64,000 nt of DNA from Candidatus Ribeiella danica (lineage in GTDB: Bacteria; Chloroflexota; Chloroflexia; Chloroflexales; Roseiflexaceae). Below are positions 25,406 through 33,928 of this stretch, one piece after another (the first letter of the stretch is position 1; every line of letters starts with the position of its first letter). Made by a program: the position numbers and the translations under genes. The DNA lies in NCBI GenBank assembly GCA_016717335.1, contig JADKFS010000001.1:1364001-1428000 (forward strand). Reading direction: 5' to 3'. The notes beneath the pieces were generated by a model. It saw only the letters and a list, made by a program, of their open reading frames with translations. It was not told the origin of the DNA and did no database searches.

Positions 25406-27352
25406 ATGGAATGTACCATCGTCATCGCCCAGCTACGGCCGAAGAAGGGCGACTACGCCGCGAATATCGCCCGGCTCGGCGAGGTGTTCGGGCAGCTCGG
25501 CGCGCTCGAGCGCGCGCCCGACGTGCTGGTGCTGGCCGAGACGGCGCTCAACGGCTACTTTCTCGAAGGCGGCGTGCGCGAGACCAGCCGCACCGCCGGC
25601 GAGGTCTTTGCCGACCTGCAGGCGACCTATCTGCAGGCGCGCGGCCCGGACGCCCCGCCGCTCGACATCGTCGCCGGCTTCTACGAGCGCTGCCGCGACC
25701 GGCACTACAACAGCGCGATCTACGCCACGCTTGGGGCTTGGGGCTTGGGGCTTGGGGCTGGTGGGCTTCTAGAAGACGGCGCTGCGCTGCAAGGCACTCT
25801 CCCAAACCCCAAGCCCCTAGGCCCTAACCCCGGCATCCGCCACGTCCACCGCAAGGTCTTCCTGCCCACCTACGGCGTGTTCGACGAGGCGCGCTTCGTG
25901 GCGGCCGGCCACCACATCGCGGCGTTCGACACGCGCTTCGGCCGCGTGGCGATGCTGATCTGCGAGGACGCCTGGCACGGCATGAGCGGCACGATCGCGG
26001 CGCTGGACGGCGCGCAGGTCGTCTATGTGGTCAGCGCGTCGCCCGCGCGCGGGATCGCCGGGCCGCGCCCGAGCAATGTCGAGCACTGGGAGGACCTGCT
26101 GCACCGCATCGCCGACGAGCACGGCGTCTTCGGCGTGCTGGCACAGCTGGTCGGCTTCGAGGGCGGCAAGGGCTTCCCCGGCGGCTCGTTCGTGATCGGG
26201 CCGCGCGGCGATCTGCGCGTGGTCGGGCCGCTGTGGGACGAGGCGCTGATCGCGGCGACGATCGACCTGGGCGAGCTGCCGCTGGCGCGCGCCGACCTGC
26301 CGCTGCTGGCCGACCTGGAGACGATGCTGCCGCACCTCGAGCGCGAGATCGCGCGGGCGGGGCGGAGCGAGCAGGCGGCCATCCGTTGGGATTCACCTTC
26401 AATAGCCAACGAGACAAGGAGACGAGGAGACAAGGAGAAGGCAGATGCGGTGGATAATCTCACCTTGTCACCCCATCACCCGGCCACCTTGTCAGGCTTG
26501 CCGGTAGTGGCGGAAAAGCGGTTCGACCCGGCCGACGACTCGCCGCTGCGGATCGACGCCGAGGCGGCGCGGCGCTGGCTGGTCGAGTTCCTGCGCGACG
26601 AGGTCGGGCGACGGCGCGGCTTCAGGGACGTGGTGGTCGGGCTGTCGGGCGGGGTCGACTCGGCGCTGACGGCGTTCCTGTGCGCCGAGGCGCTCGGCCC
26701 CGAGCACGTGCTGGCCGTGCGCATGCCCTACCGGACCTCCAGCCGCGAGAGCCTGGAGCACGCCCAGCTGGTGATCGACCAACTCGGCATCCGCAGCACC
26801 ACGATCGACATCAGCGGCGCGGTCGACGGCTACGCGCAGCTCGACCCTGAGATGGACGGGCGGCGCAAGGGCAATGTGATGGCCCGCACGCGCATGATCG
26901 CGCTGTTCGACCAGTCGCAGCGGCTCGGCTGCATCCCCGTGGGCACCGGCAACAAGACCGAGCGGCTGTTCGGCTACTACACCTGGCACGCCGACGACTC
27001 GCCGCCGGTGAACCCGCTGGGCGACCTGTTCAAGACCCAGGTGTGGCAGCTCGCGCGGCATGTCGGCGTCCCGGCCGCGATCGTCGACAAGCCGGCCTCG
27101 GCCGACCTGGTGGTCGGGCAGACCGACGAGGCCGACTTTGGGATCACCTACACGCTGGCCGACCGGATTCTGTACTTCCTGCTGCAGGGCCACAGCCCGG
27201 CCCGCCTGATCGCGCTGGGCTTCCGCGAGGCCGACGTCGCGCTCGTCAAGCGCCGGCTCGACGGCACCCACTGGAAGCGGCACCTGCCCAGCACGGCCAT
27301 GCTGTCGACCACGGCGATCGGCGAGTTCTACCTGCGGCCGCTCGACTACTGA
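25406..27352 (+). CDS. nadE: Glutamine-dependent NAD+ synthetase
   Basis: The 648-residue protein converts deamido-NAD to NAD with glutamine as nitrogen donor. The N-terminal nitrilase-like amidase has the triad Glu45 (LVLAETALNG), Lys150 (HRKVFLP) and Cys186 (LICEDAWHG). The C-terminal synthetase has the PP-loop VVGLSGGVDSAL near residue 413, then GTGNKTERLFGY and LFKTQVWQLARHVGVP. The ATG at 25406 follows CAAGGAGC. Two stretches look foreign: residues about 109-143 (LGAWGLGLGAGG..., CTTGGGG words) and about 331-369 (NETRRRGDKEKADAVDNLTL, GACAAGG words). The second lies in the linker between the two domains; the first is in the amidase domain, just before the Lys motif. Confidence 0.94.
   Translation: MECTIVIAQLRPKKGDYAANIARLGEVFGQLGALERAPDVLVLAETALNGYFLEGGVRETSRTAGEVFADLQATYLQARGPDAPPLDIVAGFYERCRDRHYNSAIYATLGAWGLGLGAGGLLEDGAALQGTLPNPKPLGPNPGIRHVHRKVFLPTYGVFDEARFVAAGHHIAAFDTRFGRVAMLICEDAWHGMSGTIAALDGAQVVYVVSASPARGIAGPRPSNVEHWEDLLHRIADEHGVFGVLAQLVGFEGGKGFPGGSFVIGPRGDLRVVGPLWDEALIAATIDLGELPLARADLPLLADLETMLPHLEREIARAGRSEQAAIRWDSPSIANETRRRGDKEKADAVDNLTLSPHHPATLSGLPVVAEKRFDPADDSPLRIDAEAARRWLVEFLRDEVGRRRGFRDVVVGLSGGVDSALTAFLCAEALGPEHVLAVRMPYRTSSRESLEHAQLVIDQLGIRSTTIDISGAVDGYAQLDPEMDGRRKGNVMARTRMIALFDQSQRLGCIPVGTGNKTERLFGYYTWHADDSPPVNPLGDLFKTQVWQLARHVGVPAAIVDKPASADLVVGQTDEADFGITYTLADRILYFLLQGHSPARLIALGFREADVALVKRRLDGTHWKRHLPSTAMLSTTAIGEFYLRPLDY
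25731..25830. repeat. In-frame inverted word insertion 1 in nadE
   Basis: Four CTTGGGG units are followed after a spacer by CCCCAAGCCCC, so the element is an imperfect inverted repeat. It preserves the nadE frame. Confidence 0.8.
26396..26505. repeat. In-frame inverted word insertion 2 in nadE
   Basis: GAGACAAGGAGAC units on the left face CACCTTGTCACC and CACCTTGTCAGG on the right. The element encodes an Arg/Lys/Asp-rich and then Pro/Leu-rich linker between the amidase and synthetase domains. Confidence 0.8.
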
Positions 27353-27409
27353 TAGGTCTGAGGCGCTACGGTTTCGCGACGCAGCTCGTGGCCCAGGCGC
27401 GTCGCGCGC

Positions 27410-28165
27410 TCAGGGTACTGCCTGGATGCGCTGGGCGATGGCCACGAGCACGAGCGGGAGCGCGCACCACATCATCACCTTAAACCAGCGCTGGTACTGC
27501 GCGCTGCGCTGAATGTAGATTGCGAGCCAGAGCGCGCCGCCGACCAGCACCACGCCGATACCCGCGGCGACTGCCGTCGTCTGCGCCAGCGAGAGCGCCA
27601 CGATGCCGACGAGCGGCACCGCCGCGGCGCCCAGGCAGCGCAGCAGCAGCCCGGTTTGTCCCTGCTTGGTGACGATCGGCATCCATGTGATCAGCTGCGC
27701 GCGCACGTCGTCGTAGCCGACGAGCCCGCACGGGATGACGATGTGGGTGCCCTTGGTCGCGGTGCGAATCGCCAGCCCGGTGCCCGGATACTCCTCGATC
27801 GCCGTCACCTGCTCACGGCGGATGCTGAGATCGGGCACCCGCGCGCTGCGGCGCGTCACGTCGTCGTCGCTGAGCGTCAGCTCGTAGGTGGCCCACTGCG
27901 CGCTGAGGCCGCACAGGCCCACCCAGATCAGCAAGGAACAGAGCAGCAGCGCGACCGCGCCGCCGACGATCAGGCCGATGATCCCCGCCTCCGAGAAGTC
28001 GCCGCGATTCGCGGCGGCCAGCGCGATCGCGCCGCCGCCCCCGTAGATCAACATACTGCGCCAGAGGCCGCGCCGGCGCTGGGGGGCGAGCGCCGGCGGG
28101 TCAAGCCGATAGATCTGCGACGTCTGTTCGACTGTAGTGCTCCGATATCTACTGTGATGCTCCAC
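27410..28165 (-). CDS. Hypothetical membrane protein with PH-like domain
   Basis: About 251 residues from a GTG at 28165; the start is uncertain because no ribosome site is clear and the frame stays open further upstream. Two hydrophobic segments near residues 35-90 (MLIYGGGGAIALAAAN, GIIGLIVGGAVALLLCSLLI) precede a soluble strand-rich part (ATYELTLSDDDVTRRSARVP, LSIRREQVTAIEEYPGTGLA, THIVIPCGL) typical of bacterial PH-like/YdbT-type domains. Two or three more hydrophobic segments follow (AAAVPLVGIVALSL, VAAGIGVVLVGGALWLAIY). Function unknown; it is convergent with nadE. Confidence 0.65.
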   Translation of the reverse strand: MEHHSRYRSTTVEQTSQIYRLDPPALAPQRRRGLWRSMLIYGGGGAIALAAANRGDFSEAGIIGLIVGGAVALLLCSLLIWVGLCGLSAQWATYELTLSDDDVTRRSARVPDLSIRREQVTAIEEYPGTGLAIRTATKGTHIVIPCGLVGYDDVRAQLITWMPIVTKQGQTGLLLRCLGAAAVPLVGIVALSLAQTTAVAAGIGVVLVGGALWLAIYIQRSAQYQRWFKVMMWCALPLVLVAIAQRIQAVP

Positions 28166-28268
28166 ACGGCAGACGGACGGCCGGAGACAGCGAGCTATCG
28201 TCTTCCGTCTTCCGTCAAAAAAAGGCGGATCGAATATACGACCGGCTGCACTTAGAACCGACCTCCAG

Positions 28269-28991
28269 CTACATCGCGGCACTGGCGAGCGCCACCCGCT
28301 CCCCGCTGCGATACCTGCGCCGCTCGCCGCCGCGCGCGATCTCGACACCGCTGCGCCCGTGCACCTGCCAGCCGTCGCGATCGGAGATCAGCGCGGTGTG
28401 CTCGTCGACGCCGATCATCGTCAGCGCCGGCGGCAGGCTGGCGCGCACGAGCGCGAAGATCCGCTGCGGCATGGCGTCGTAGTGCGGGAAGATCACGCTG
28501 TGCGGGACCAGGCCGCAGGCGTCGGCGAAGACCCACGGCCAGCCGAGCCGCAGGCGCGGGGCGAGCAGCCGGGCGCCCAGGATCATCGCGCCGGCGCTGC
28601 AGCCGGCCAGCACGCCGCCCTGCTCATAGACGTGTAGCACAGCGTCCCATGCCCGCGTGCCGCGCAGCGTGGCCAGCAGGAAGCCCGGCTTGCCGCCCGA
28701 GAGGTAGACCACGTTCGCCGCCGCGATCCGCGCCACGATCGCCGGGTCGTCGGCGCCTGCGCGATCCGCGATCAGCGCCGCGTCCGCGCTCGCGCCGAGC
28801 GCGGCGAAGTGCGCCTGGCCGCGCGCCGCCCATCCGGCCATCACCCGCGGCCCATCCGGCGCGGAGGCCGTGGGGATGACGACGACGCGCGCCAGATCCG
28901 GGCCACCGATCGCGTCGAGCAGCAGCGAATCGATGGGGCGCATCGTGTCGAGGAACTCGCCGGAGCCGACGAGCGCCAGGGTGCCCTTCAC
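28269..28991 (-). CDS. Peptidase S51-family protein (cyanophycinase/dipeptidase E-like)
   Basis: The 240-residue protein has a class I glutamine-amidotransferase-like fold with a serine nucleophile: LAGCSAGAMILG near residues 130-141, preceded by NVVYLSGGKPGFLL and a first strand GTLALVGSGEF. The S51 family includes cyanophycinase and Asp-specific dipeptidases; the substrate cannot be chosen here. Translation probably starts at the GTG at 28991 behind GAGGAGC. The C-terminal part contains GVDEHTALISDRDGWQVHGR, common in this family. Confidence 0.85.
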   Translation of the reverse strand: MKGTLALVGSGEFLDTMRPIDSLLLDAIGGPDLARVVVIPTASAPDGPRVMAGWAARGQAHFAALGASADAALIADRAGADDPAIVARIAAANVVYLSGGKPGFLLATLRGTRAWDAVLHVYEQGGVLAGCSAGAMILGARLLAPRLRLGWPWVFADACGLVPHSVIFPHYDAMPQRIFALVRASLPPALTMIGVDEHTALISDRDGWQVHGRSGVEIARGGERRRYRSGERVALASAAM

Positions 28992-29119
28992 GTCTGCTCC
29001 TCTTCAGCATCCGCCAGCCGTGCCGCGCCGTTGCGTGGGAGGGGCCGGCTGTGGGAAGCACGTCTGCACACGCGGCCCGCGCAGCGTTTCCGCCAGCGCG
29101 TTGGCTTTGTGCTGCGTAG

Positions 29120-29125
29120 AGTATA
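29120..29125 (-). promoter_or_regulatory. Candidate extended -10 of the S51 peptidase gene
   Basis: TGCTATACT on the minus strand is an extended -10 type element about 130 bp upstream of the start, implying a leader of roughly 120 nt. Confidence 0.4.
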
Positions 29126-29177
29126 GCATAGCCGCCGGCGTCTGCGATCGGTCGGTCAGGCGGGCCGGCCGAGATGC

Positions 29178-29236
29178 TTGACACTCGAACGCGTCTATGT
29201 TAGCTTAAATATAAATATATGAATATTCTAATATTT
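29178..29236 (+). promoter_or_regulatory. Promoter and AT-rich operator of the ArsR-type gene
   Basis: TTGACA (29178-29183) is 17 bp from TAGCTT (29201-29206). Right after it, 29207-29236 is nearly pure A/T in otherwise GC-rich DNA and contains the palindrome GAATATTC within ATATATGAATATTCTAATAT. AT-rich inverted repeats like this are typical targets of ArsR/SmtB-type repressors. Confidence 0.6.
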
Positions 29237-29253
29237 CCCTAGAGGAAGACTGT

Positions 29254-29592
29254 ATGAACCAGTCGCTCCACCGCTTCAAGGCCGAGTTCTTCAAAGCGCT
29301 GGGCCACCCGGCGCGGCTCGTCATTCTCGAGCAGCTGCGCGCTGGCGAGAAGAGCGTGAACGAATTACAGGCCGTGCTTGGTATCGACCAATCCACGGTC
29401 TCGCAGCAGCTTGCCGTGCTGCGCCACAAGAACATCGTCGAATCGCGCAAAGAGGGCACCACCGTGTTCTACCAGGTGCGCGACCCGATGATCTTTCAGC
29501 TGCTCGATATCGCCCGGGCGATCTTCAACAACCACTTGATTGATATGCAGTCGATGCTCCAGCAGCTTGCCGACACGGCCGAAGCCAGCTGA
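29254..29592 (+). CDS. ArsR-family winged-helix regulator
   Basis: The 112-residue protein has the ArsR fold: FKALGHPARLVILEQLRAGE, recognition helix DQSTVSQQLAVLRHKNIVES and the wing REGTTVFYQV-like sequence (here KEGTTVFYQVRD). It has no cysteine at all, so it cannot sense metals or sulfur through thiols; any sensing would use other residues, for example the acidic/His C-terminal helix DIARAIFNNHLIDMQ. It starts at ATG 29254 after AGAGGAAG. It is 28 bp upstream of the complex's small-subunit gene on the same strand and probably regulates the whole cluster and itself. Confidence 0.85.
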   Translation: MNQSLHRFKAEFFKALGHPARLVILEQLRAGEKSVNELQAVLGIDQSTVSQQLAVLRHKNIVESRKEGTTVFYQVRDPMIFQLLDIARAIFNNHLIDMQSMLQQLADTAEAS

Positions 29593-29620
29593 CTGCGCTC
29601 GTCGAACGATGGAGAGGAAT

Positions 29621-30136
29621 ATGCCGACGCTCTTTCAGAAAATCTTGAGGACGGGCACGGTCACCGAGCCGCTTGCGCCGGGCGCCGACGATCTGTACGA
29701 CGTCGTCCGGGCGCTCGACGCGCGGGTGAAGCGGCTGTTTGGCCGCGCCCTGGCGATCCGCGAGGTCGACGCCGGCTCGTGCAACGGCTGCGAGATCGAG
29801 ATCACCGGGCTGAGCAGCCCGGTCTACGACTGTGAGCGCTTCGGCATTCATTTCGTGGCCTCGCCGCGGCACGCCGATATGCTGCTGGTCACCGGCCCGG
29901 TGACGCGCAACATGGAGGTGCCGCTGCGCAAGACTTTCGAGGCCACGCCCGACCCCAAGCTGGTCGTCGCCGTGGGCGACTGCGCGCGCACCTGCGGTGT
30001 GTTCGCCGGCAGCTACGCCGTGGCCGGCAGCGTCGATCAGATCATCCCGGTGGACGTGTTCGTTCCTGGCTGCCCGCCCGAGCCGGCCGCGATCCTGCGC
30101 GGTATCCTCGCGGCGCTGGAGCGCGTGCCGCAATGA
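29621..30136 (+). CDS. hyfI: NuoB/HycG-like iron-sulfur small subunit of a Hyf/Ehr-type complex
   Basis: The 171-residue protein is the small electron-transfer subunit. The cluster ligands are present in hydrogenase-type spacing: Cys54 and Cys57 (GSCNGCEIE), Cys121 (GDCARTCG, with Cys125 nearby) and Cys151 (PGCPPEP), so a [4Fe-4S] cluster equivalent to N2 of complex I can bind. ATG 29621 follows GGAGAGG. It heads a six-gene set coding for two antiporter-like subunits, an NuoH-like subunit, HyfE-like and a fused NuoCD-like subunit. A 16-bp hairpin begins 4 bp after its stop. Confidence 0.88.
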   Translation: MPTLFQKILRTGTVTEPLAPGADDLYDVVRALDARVKRLFGRALAIREVDAGSCNGCEIEITGLSSPVYDCERFGIHFVASPRHADMLLVTGPVTRNMEVPLRKTFEATPDPKLVVAVGDCARTCGVFAGSYAVAGSVDQIIPVDVFVPGCPPEPAAILRGILAALERVPQ

Positions 30137-30139
30137 ATA

Positions 30140-30258
30140 GGTGGGGTTTGGGGGCAGCTCGGCCGCCCCCAAACCCCACCGGGAGGTATGGCCTGCGGCC
30201 CCTCCGCACCTCCCCGCAGCGCCTGTAAAGTTGAAAGGGCTCGCTTTGAACCATGCCT
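30140..30258. repeat. Repeat cluster between small subunit and HyfB-like genes
   Basis: A perfect 16-bp hairpin (arms 30140-30155 and 30165-30180) is followed by GGGAGGT/ACCTCCC and by 30222-30258, which matches the right arm of MITE-like element 1 (CTGTAAAG...TTTGAACCATGCC). The cluster may lower read-through between the first gene and the rest. Confidence 0.65.
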
Positions 30259-30274
30259 TCGCTCGGGAATTGAT

Positions 30275-32302
30275 ATGATGCACGCCCTTTTCGTCACAAT
30301 GCTCTGTGCGTATGGCTTTGGGGCGCTCGCCGCGCTGGCGGGCGGTCGCGGCGCGCTTGGGCGCGCACTTGCCGCCGCGGGCGCGGTGGTCGGCGCGGGG
30401 GCCGGTTCGGCGCTTGGCGCGCTGGTGATCCTTTCAGGAGCGCCGTACGTGGCCGGCGCCCACGCGATCCTGCCCCTCAGCGGGGTCGCGCTCCGGCTCG
30501 ACGGGCTGGGCGCGGTCTTCCTGCTTGTGATCGGGCTGGTCGGCGTCGCGGCGGCGATCTACGGCTTCGGGTACTCGGCCGCCTACGCGGGCCGCTATTC
30601 CCTGCAGCTGCTCGGCGCGATGCTCAACCTGCTGCTGCTCTCGCTCAGCCTGCAGGTGATGGCCGACAACGCGCTGACGTTCCTGGTCGCCTGGGAGGGA
30701 ATGTCGCTCTCGGCCTACTGGCTGGTCCTCACCGAGCACGATCAGCCGGGGACCGTGCAGGCGAGCATCTGGTACATCGCGATGACTCACGCCGGCTTCG
30801 CCGCGCTGATCGCGATGTTCCTGCTGCTCGCCGGCGGCGATCCGACAGCATCGTTCGCCTCGATGCGGGCGGGGTCGGTGGCGCTCGCGCCGCTGGCGCG
30901 CGACGCGATCTTCCTGCTGGCGCTGTTTGGCTTCGGCTCGAAAGCCGGGATCATCCCGCTGCATATCTGGCTGCCCATGGCCCACCCGGTGGCGCCAAGC
31001 CACGTCTCGGCGCTGATGTCGGGCGTGGTGATCAAGATGGGCGTGTACGGCCTGCTGCGGGTGGCGCTCGACCTGCTCGGCGGCGGCCCGGTGTGGTGGG
31101 GCGGCGTAGTGCTGGGCGTTGGCGCAAGCTCGGCGCTGCTCGGCGTGCTCTACGCGCTGATGGAGCACGATCTGAAGCGGCTGCTGGCGTATCACTCGGT
31201 CGAGAACATCGGCATCATCCTGATGGGCATCGGCGCGGGCCTGATCTTTCATTCCTACGGGCTGATGTCGCTGGCCGCGCTCGGCTTCATCGGCGGGCTG
31301 TATCACACCATCAACCACGCCAGCTTCAAGGGCCTGCTGTTCCTCGGCGCGGGGTCGGTGCTGCACGCAACCCACACGCGCAATATGGAAGAGCTGGGCG
31401 GGCTGATCAAACGGATGCCGTGGACCGCGCTGTTCTTTCTGGTCGGCGCCGCCGCGATCTCGGCCCTGCCGCCGCTCAACGGGTTCGTCTCGGAGTGGCT
31501 GGTGTTCCAGGCGCTGCTCGGCGGCTTCGCCATCCCGACGCCCGAGGTGGCGGTGATGATGCCGGTTGCCGTCGGCATGCTGGCGCTGACCAGCGGCCTC
31601 GCTGCGGCGTGCTTCGTCAAGGCGTTCGGCATCACGTTTCTCGCCATCCCGCGCTCGCCCGAGGCCGAGCACGCGCACGAGTCGCCGCGCTCGATGCTGC
31701 TGGGCATGGGGCTGCTGGCGCTGGCCTGCCTGGCGCTCGGGCTGGCGCCCGTCGCGGTGGTGCCGCTGCTCAGCCGAGCGCTGGCCGGCCTGGGTGGCCT
31801 GCCCGCCGTCCCGGCGACGTTCACGCTCGGCCTGTCGCTGCGCGCCCCGTCCGGCTTCGGCAGCATGTCGCCGGCGCTGGTCGGGCTGGGCCTGCTGATC
31901 GTGCTGGGCGCGATCCCGCTGGCGCTGCGGGCCGCGCGCGTGAATCGCCGACTGCGCGTGAGCGACTCGTGGGGCTGCGGGCGGATCGGGCAGACGCCGC
32001 GCATGGAGTACACCGCCACCGCCTTCGCCGAGCCGCTGCGGCGCGTGTTCGCGGAGCTGTACCGCCCCTCCAAGGAGCTGACGATCGACTTCCACAGCGA
32101 GTCGAAGTACTTCGTGCAGTCGATCGCCTACCACAGCGCGATCACACCGTGGTTCGAGCAGGCGCTGTACGAGCCGCTCCTGCGGCTGGTGCGATTCGCG
32201 GCGCGCCAGGTCCGCCGGCTGCAGTCCGGCTCGCTGTCGATGTACCTGACCTATGTCGCGGTCGCGCTGATCCTGTTGCTGATAGCCGCAAGGTGGTTCT
32301 AA
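30275..32302 (+). CDS. hyfB: HyfB/HycC-like antiporter subunit (NuoL/M family)
   Basis: The 675-residue polytopic membrane protein has antiporter-subunit hallmarks: DNALTFLVAWEGMSLSAYWL (the conserved Glu of TM5), MTHAGFAALIAMF, KAGIIPLHIWLPMAHPVAPS, LMEHDLKRLLAYHSVENIGI (conserved Lys), and LYHTINHASFKGLLFLGAG. A C-terminal extension with GCGRIGQTPRMEYTATAFAEP and a last membrane helix is typical of HyfB/HycC rather than NuoL. It is predicted to translocate protons or sodium. Start ATG 30275; only a weak ribosome site (CGGGA) is visible because repeat DNA abuts it. Confidence 0.9.
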   Translation: MMHALFVTMLCAYGFGALAALAGGRGALGRALAAAGAVVGAGAGSALGALVILSGAPYVAGAHAILPLSGVALRLDGLGAVFLLVIGLVGVAAAIYGFGYSAAYAGRYSLQLLGAMLNLLLLSLSLQVMADNALTFLVAWEGMSLSAYWLVLTEHDQPGTVQASIWYIAMTHAGFAALIAMFLLLAGGDPTASFASMRAGSVALAPLARDAIFLLALFGFGSKAGIIPLHIWLPMAHPVAPSHVSALMSGVVIKMGVYGLLRVALDLLGGGPVWWGGVVLGVGASSALLGVLYALMEHDLKRLLAYHSVENIGIILMGIGAGLIFHSYGLMSLAALGFIGGLYHTINHASFKGLLFLGAGSVLHATHTRNMEELGGLIKRMPWTALFFLVGAAAISALPPLNGFVSEWLVFQALLGGFAIPTPEVAVMMPVAVGMLALTSGLAAACFVKAFGITFLAIPRSPEAEHAHESPRSMLLGMGLLALACLALGLAPVAVVPLLSRALAGLGGLPAVPATFTLGLSLRAPSGFGSMSPALVGLGLLIVLGAIPLALRAARVNRRLRVSDSWGCGRIGQTPRMEYTATAFAEPLRRVFAELYRPSKELTIDFHSESKYFVQSIAYHSAITPWFEQALYEPLLRLVRFAARQVRRLQSGSLSMYLTYVAVALILLLIAARWF

Positions 32303-32304
32303 CG

Positions 32305-33246
32305 ATGATAGGGTACCTCCTGACGGTAGGCCAGGCGCTGCTGGCGCTCGCGCTCGCGCCGGGGCTGGTCGGCTTCGTGCGCTGGCTGAAGGCTCGGCTG
32401 CAAAGCCGGCGCGGCGCGCCGATCGTGCAGCCCTACTACGAGCTGCGCAAGCTGTTCGGCAAAGACGTGGTTATGTCGAATAACGCATCGTGGCTCTTTC
32501 GCGCCGCGCCGTACATCGTCTTCGGCAGCGCGCTGACCGTATCGCTGCTGGTCCCGCTGATCTTCGCGCCGCTGCCGTTCGACGGCCTGGGCGATCTGCT
32601 GGTGGTGGTGTACCTGCTGCTGCTGGGCACGTTCTTCCTCGCGCTGGCCGGCCTCGACCCGGGGACGGCCTTCGGCGGCATGGGCGCCAGCCGCGAGATG
32701 ACCGTGGCGGCGATCGCCGAGCCGACGATTGCCCTGGCGATCTTCGGCCTCGCGCTGGGCGCCGGCTCGACCAACCTCGGTCGGATCGTGCTGCAGACCC
32801 TGGCCGACCCCGCCGCGGCGGTGCGCCCGGGCCACTTCCTGGCATTCGCGGCGCTGTTCATCGTGACGCTGGCCGAGACCGGGCGCCTGCCGGTGGATAA
32901 CCCGGCCACGCACCTCGAGCTGACGATGATCCACGAGGCGATGATCCTGGAGTACTCGGGCCGCTACCTCGCGCTGATCGAGTGGGCCGCCGCGCTGAAG
33001 CTGCTGATCTTCTTCGCGCTGCTGGCGAACCTGTTCATCCCGTGGGGGGTGGCGGTCGTGCTCACGCCGGCGGCGCTGCTGCTGGCGCTCGGCGCGCTGG
33101 TGGCCAAGCTGGCCGTGCTGGCGGTCGCTGTCGCCGTGATCGAGACCCGCGTGGCCAAGCTGCGCCTGTTTCGCGTGCCCGAGCTGCTGAGCCTGTCGTT
33201 CGTGCTGGCGCTGCTGGCGGTCACATCTTCGTTCCTGCTGAGGTAA
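32305..33246 (+). CDS. hyfC: HyfC/HycD-like membrane subunit (NuoH family)
   Basis: The 313-residue protein, about eight membrane helices, anchors the hydrophilic arm. NuoH-type features are RRGAPIVQPYYELRKLFGKD near residues 35-54, AGLDPGTAFGGMGASREMTV, LAETGRLPVDNPATHLELTM with the conserved acidic quinone-chamber loop, and IHEAMILEYSGR. These are the usual HycD/HyfC/EchB motifs. The ATG follows the stop of the preceding gene by 2 bp after AAGGTGG, so the genes are translationally close. Confidence 0.9.
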   Translation: MIGYLLTVGQALLALALAPGLVGFVRWLKARLQSRRGAPIVQPYYELRKLFGKDVVMSNNASWLFRAAPYIVFGSALTVSLLVPLIFAPLPFDGLGDLLVVVYLLLLGTFFLALAGLDPGTAFGGMGASREMTVAAIAEPTIALAIFGLALGAGSTNLGRIVLQTLADPAAAVRPGHFLAFAALFIVTLAETGRLPVDNPATHLELTMIHEAMILEYSGRYLALIEWAAALKLLIFFALLANLFIPWGVAVVLTPAALLLALGALVAKLAVLAVAVAVIETRVAKLRLFRVPELLSLSFVLALLAVTSSFLLR

Positions 33247-33250
33247 TCCG

Positions 33251-33910
<660 letters not shown>

Positions 33911-33928
33911 CACGCTGCGGATGGTCGT

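Noticed and set aside
29254..29592. Arsenic or metal-sensing ArsR
   Set aside because: The protein contains no cysteine, no ars genes are adjacent, and the helix that carries CxC in ArsR reads ELQAVLG.
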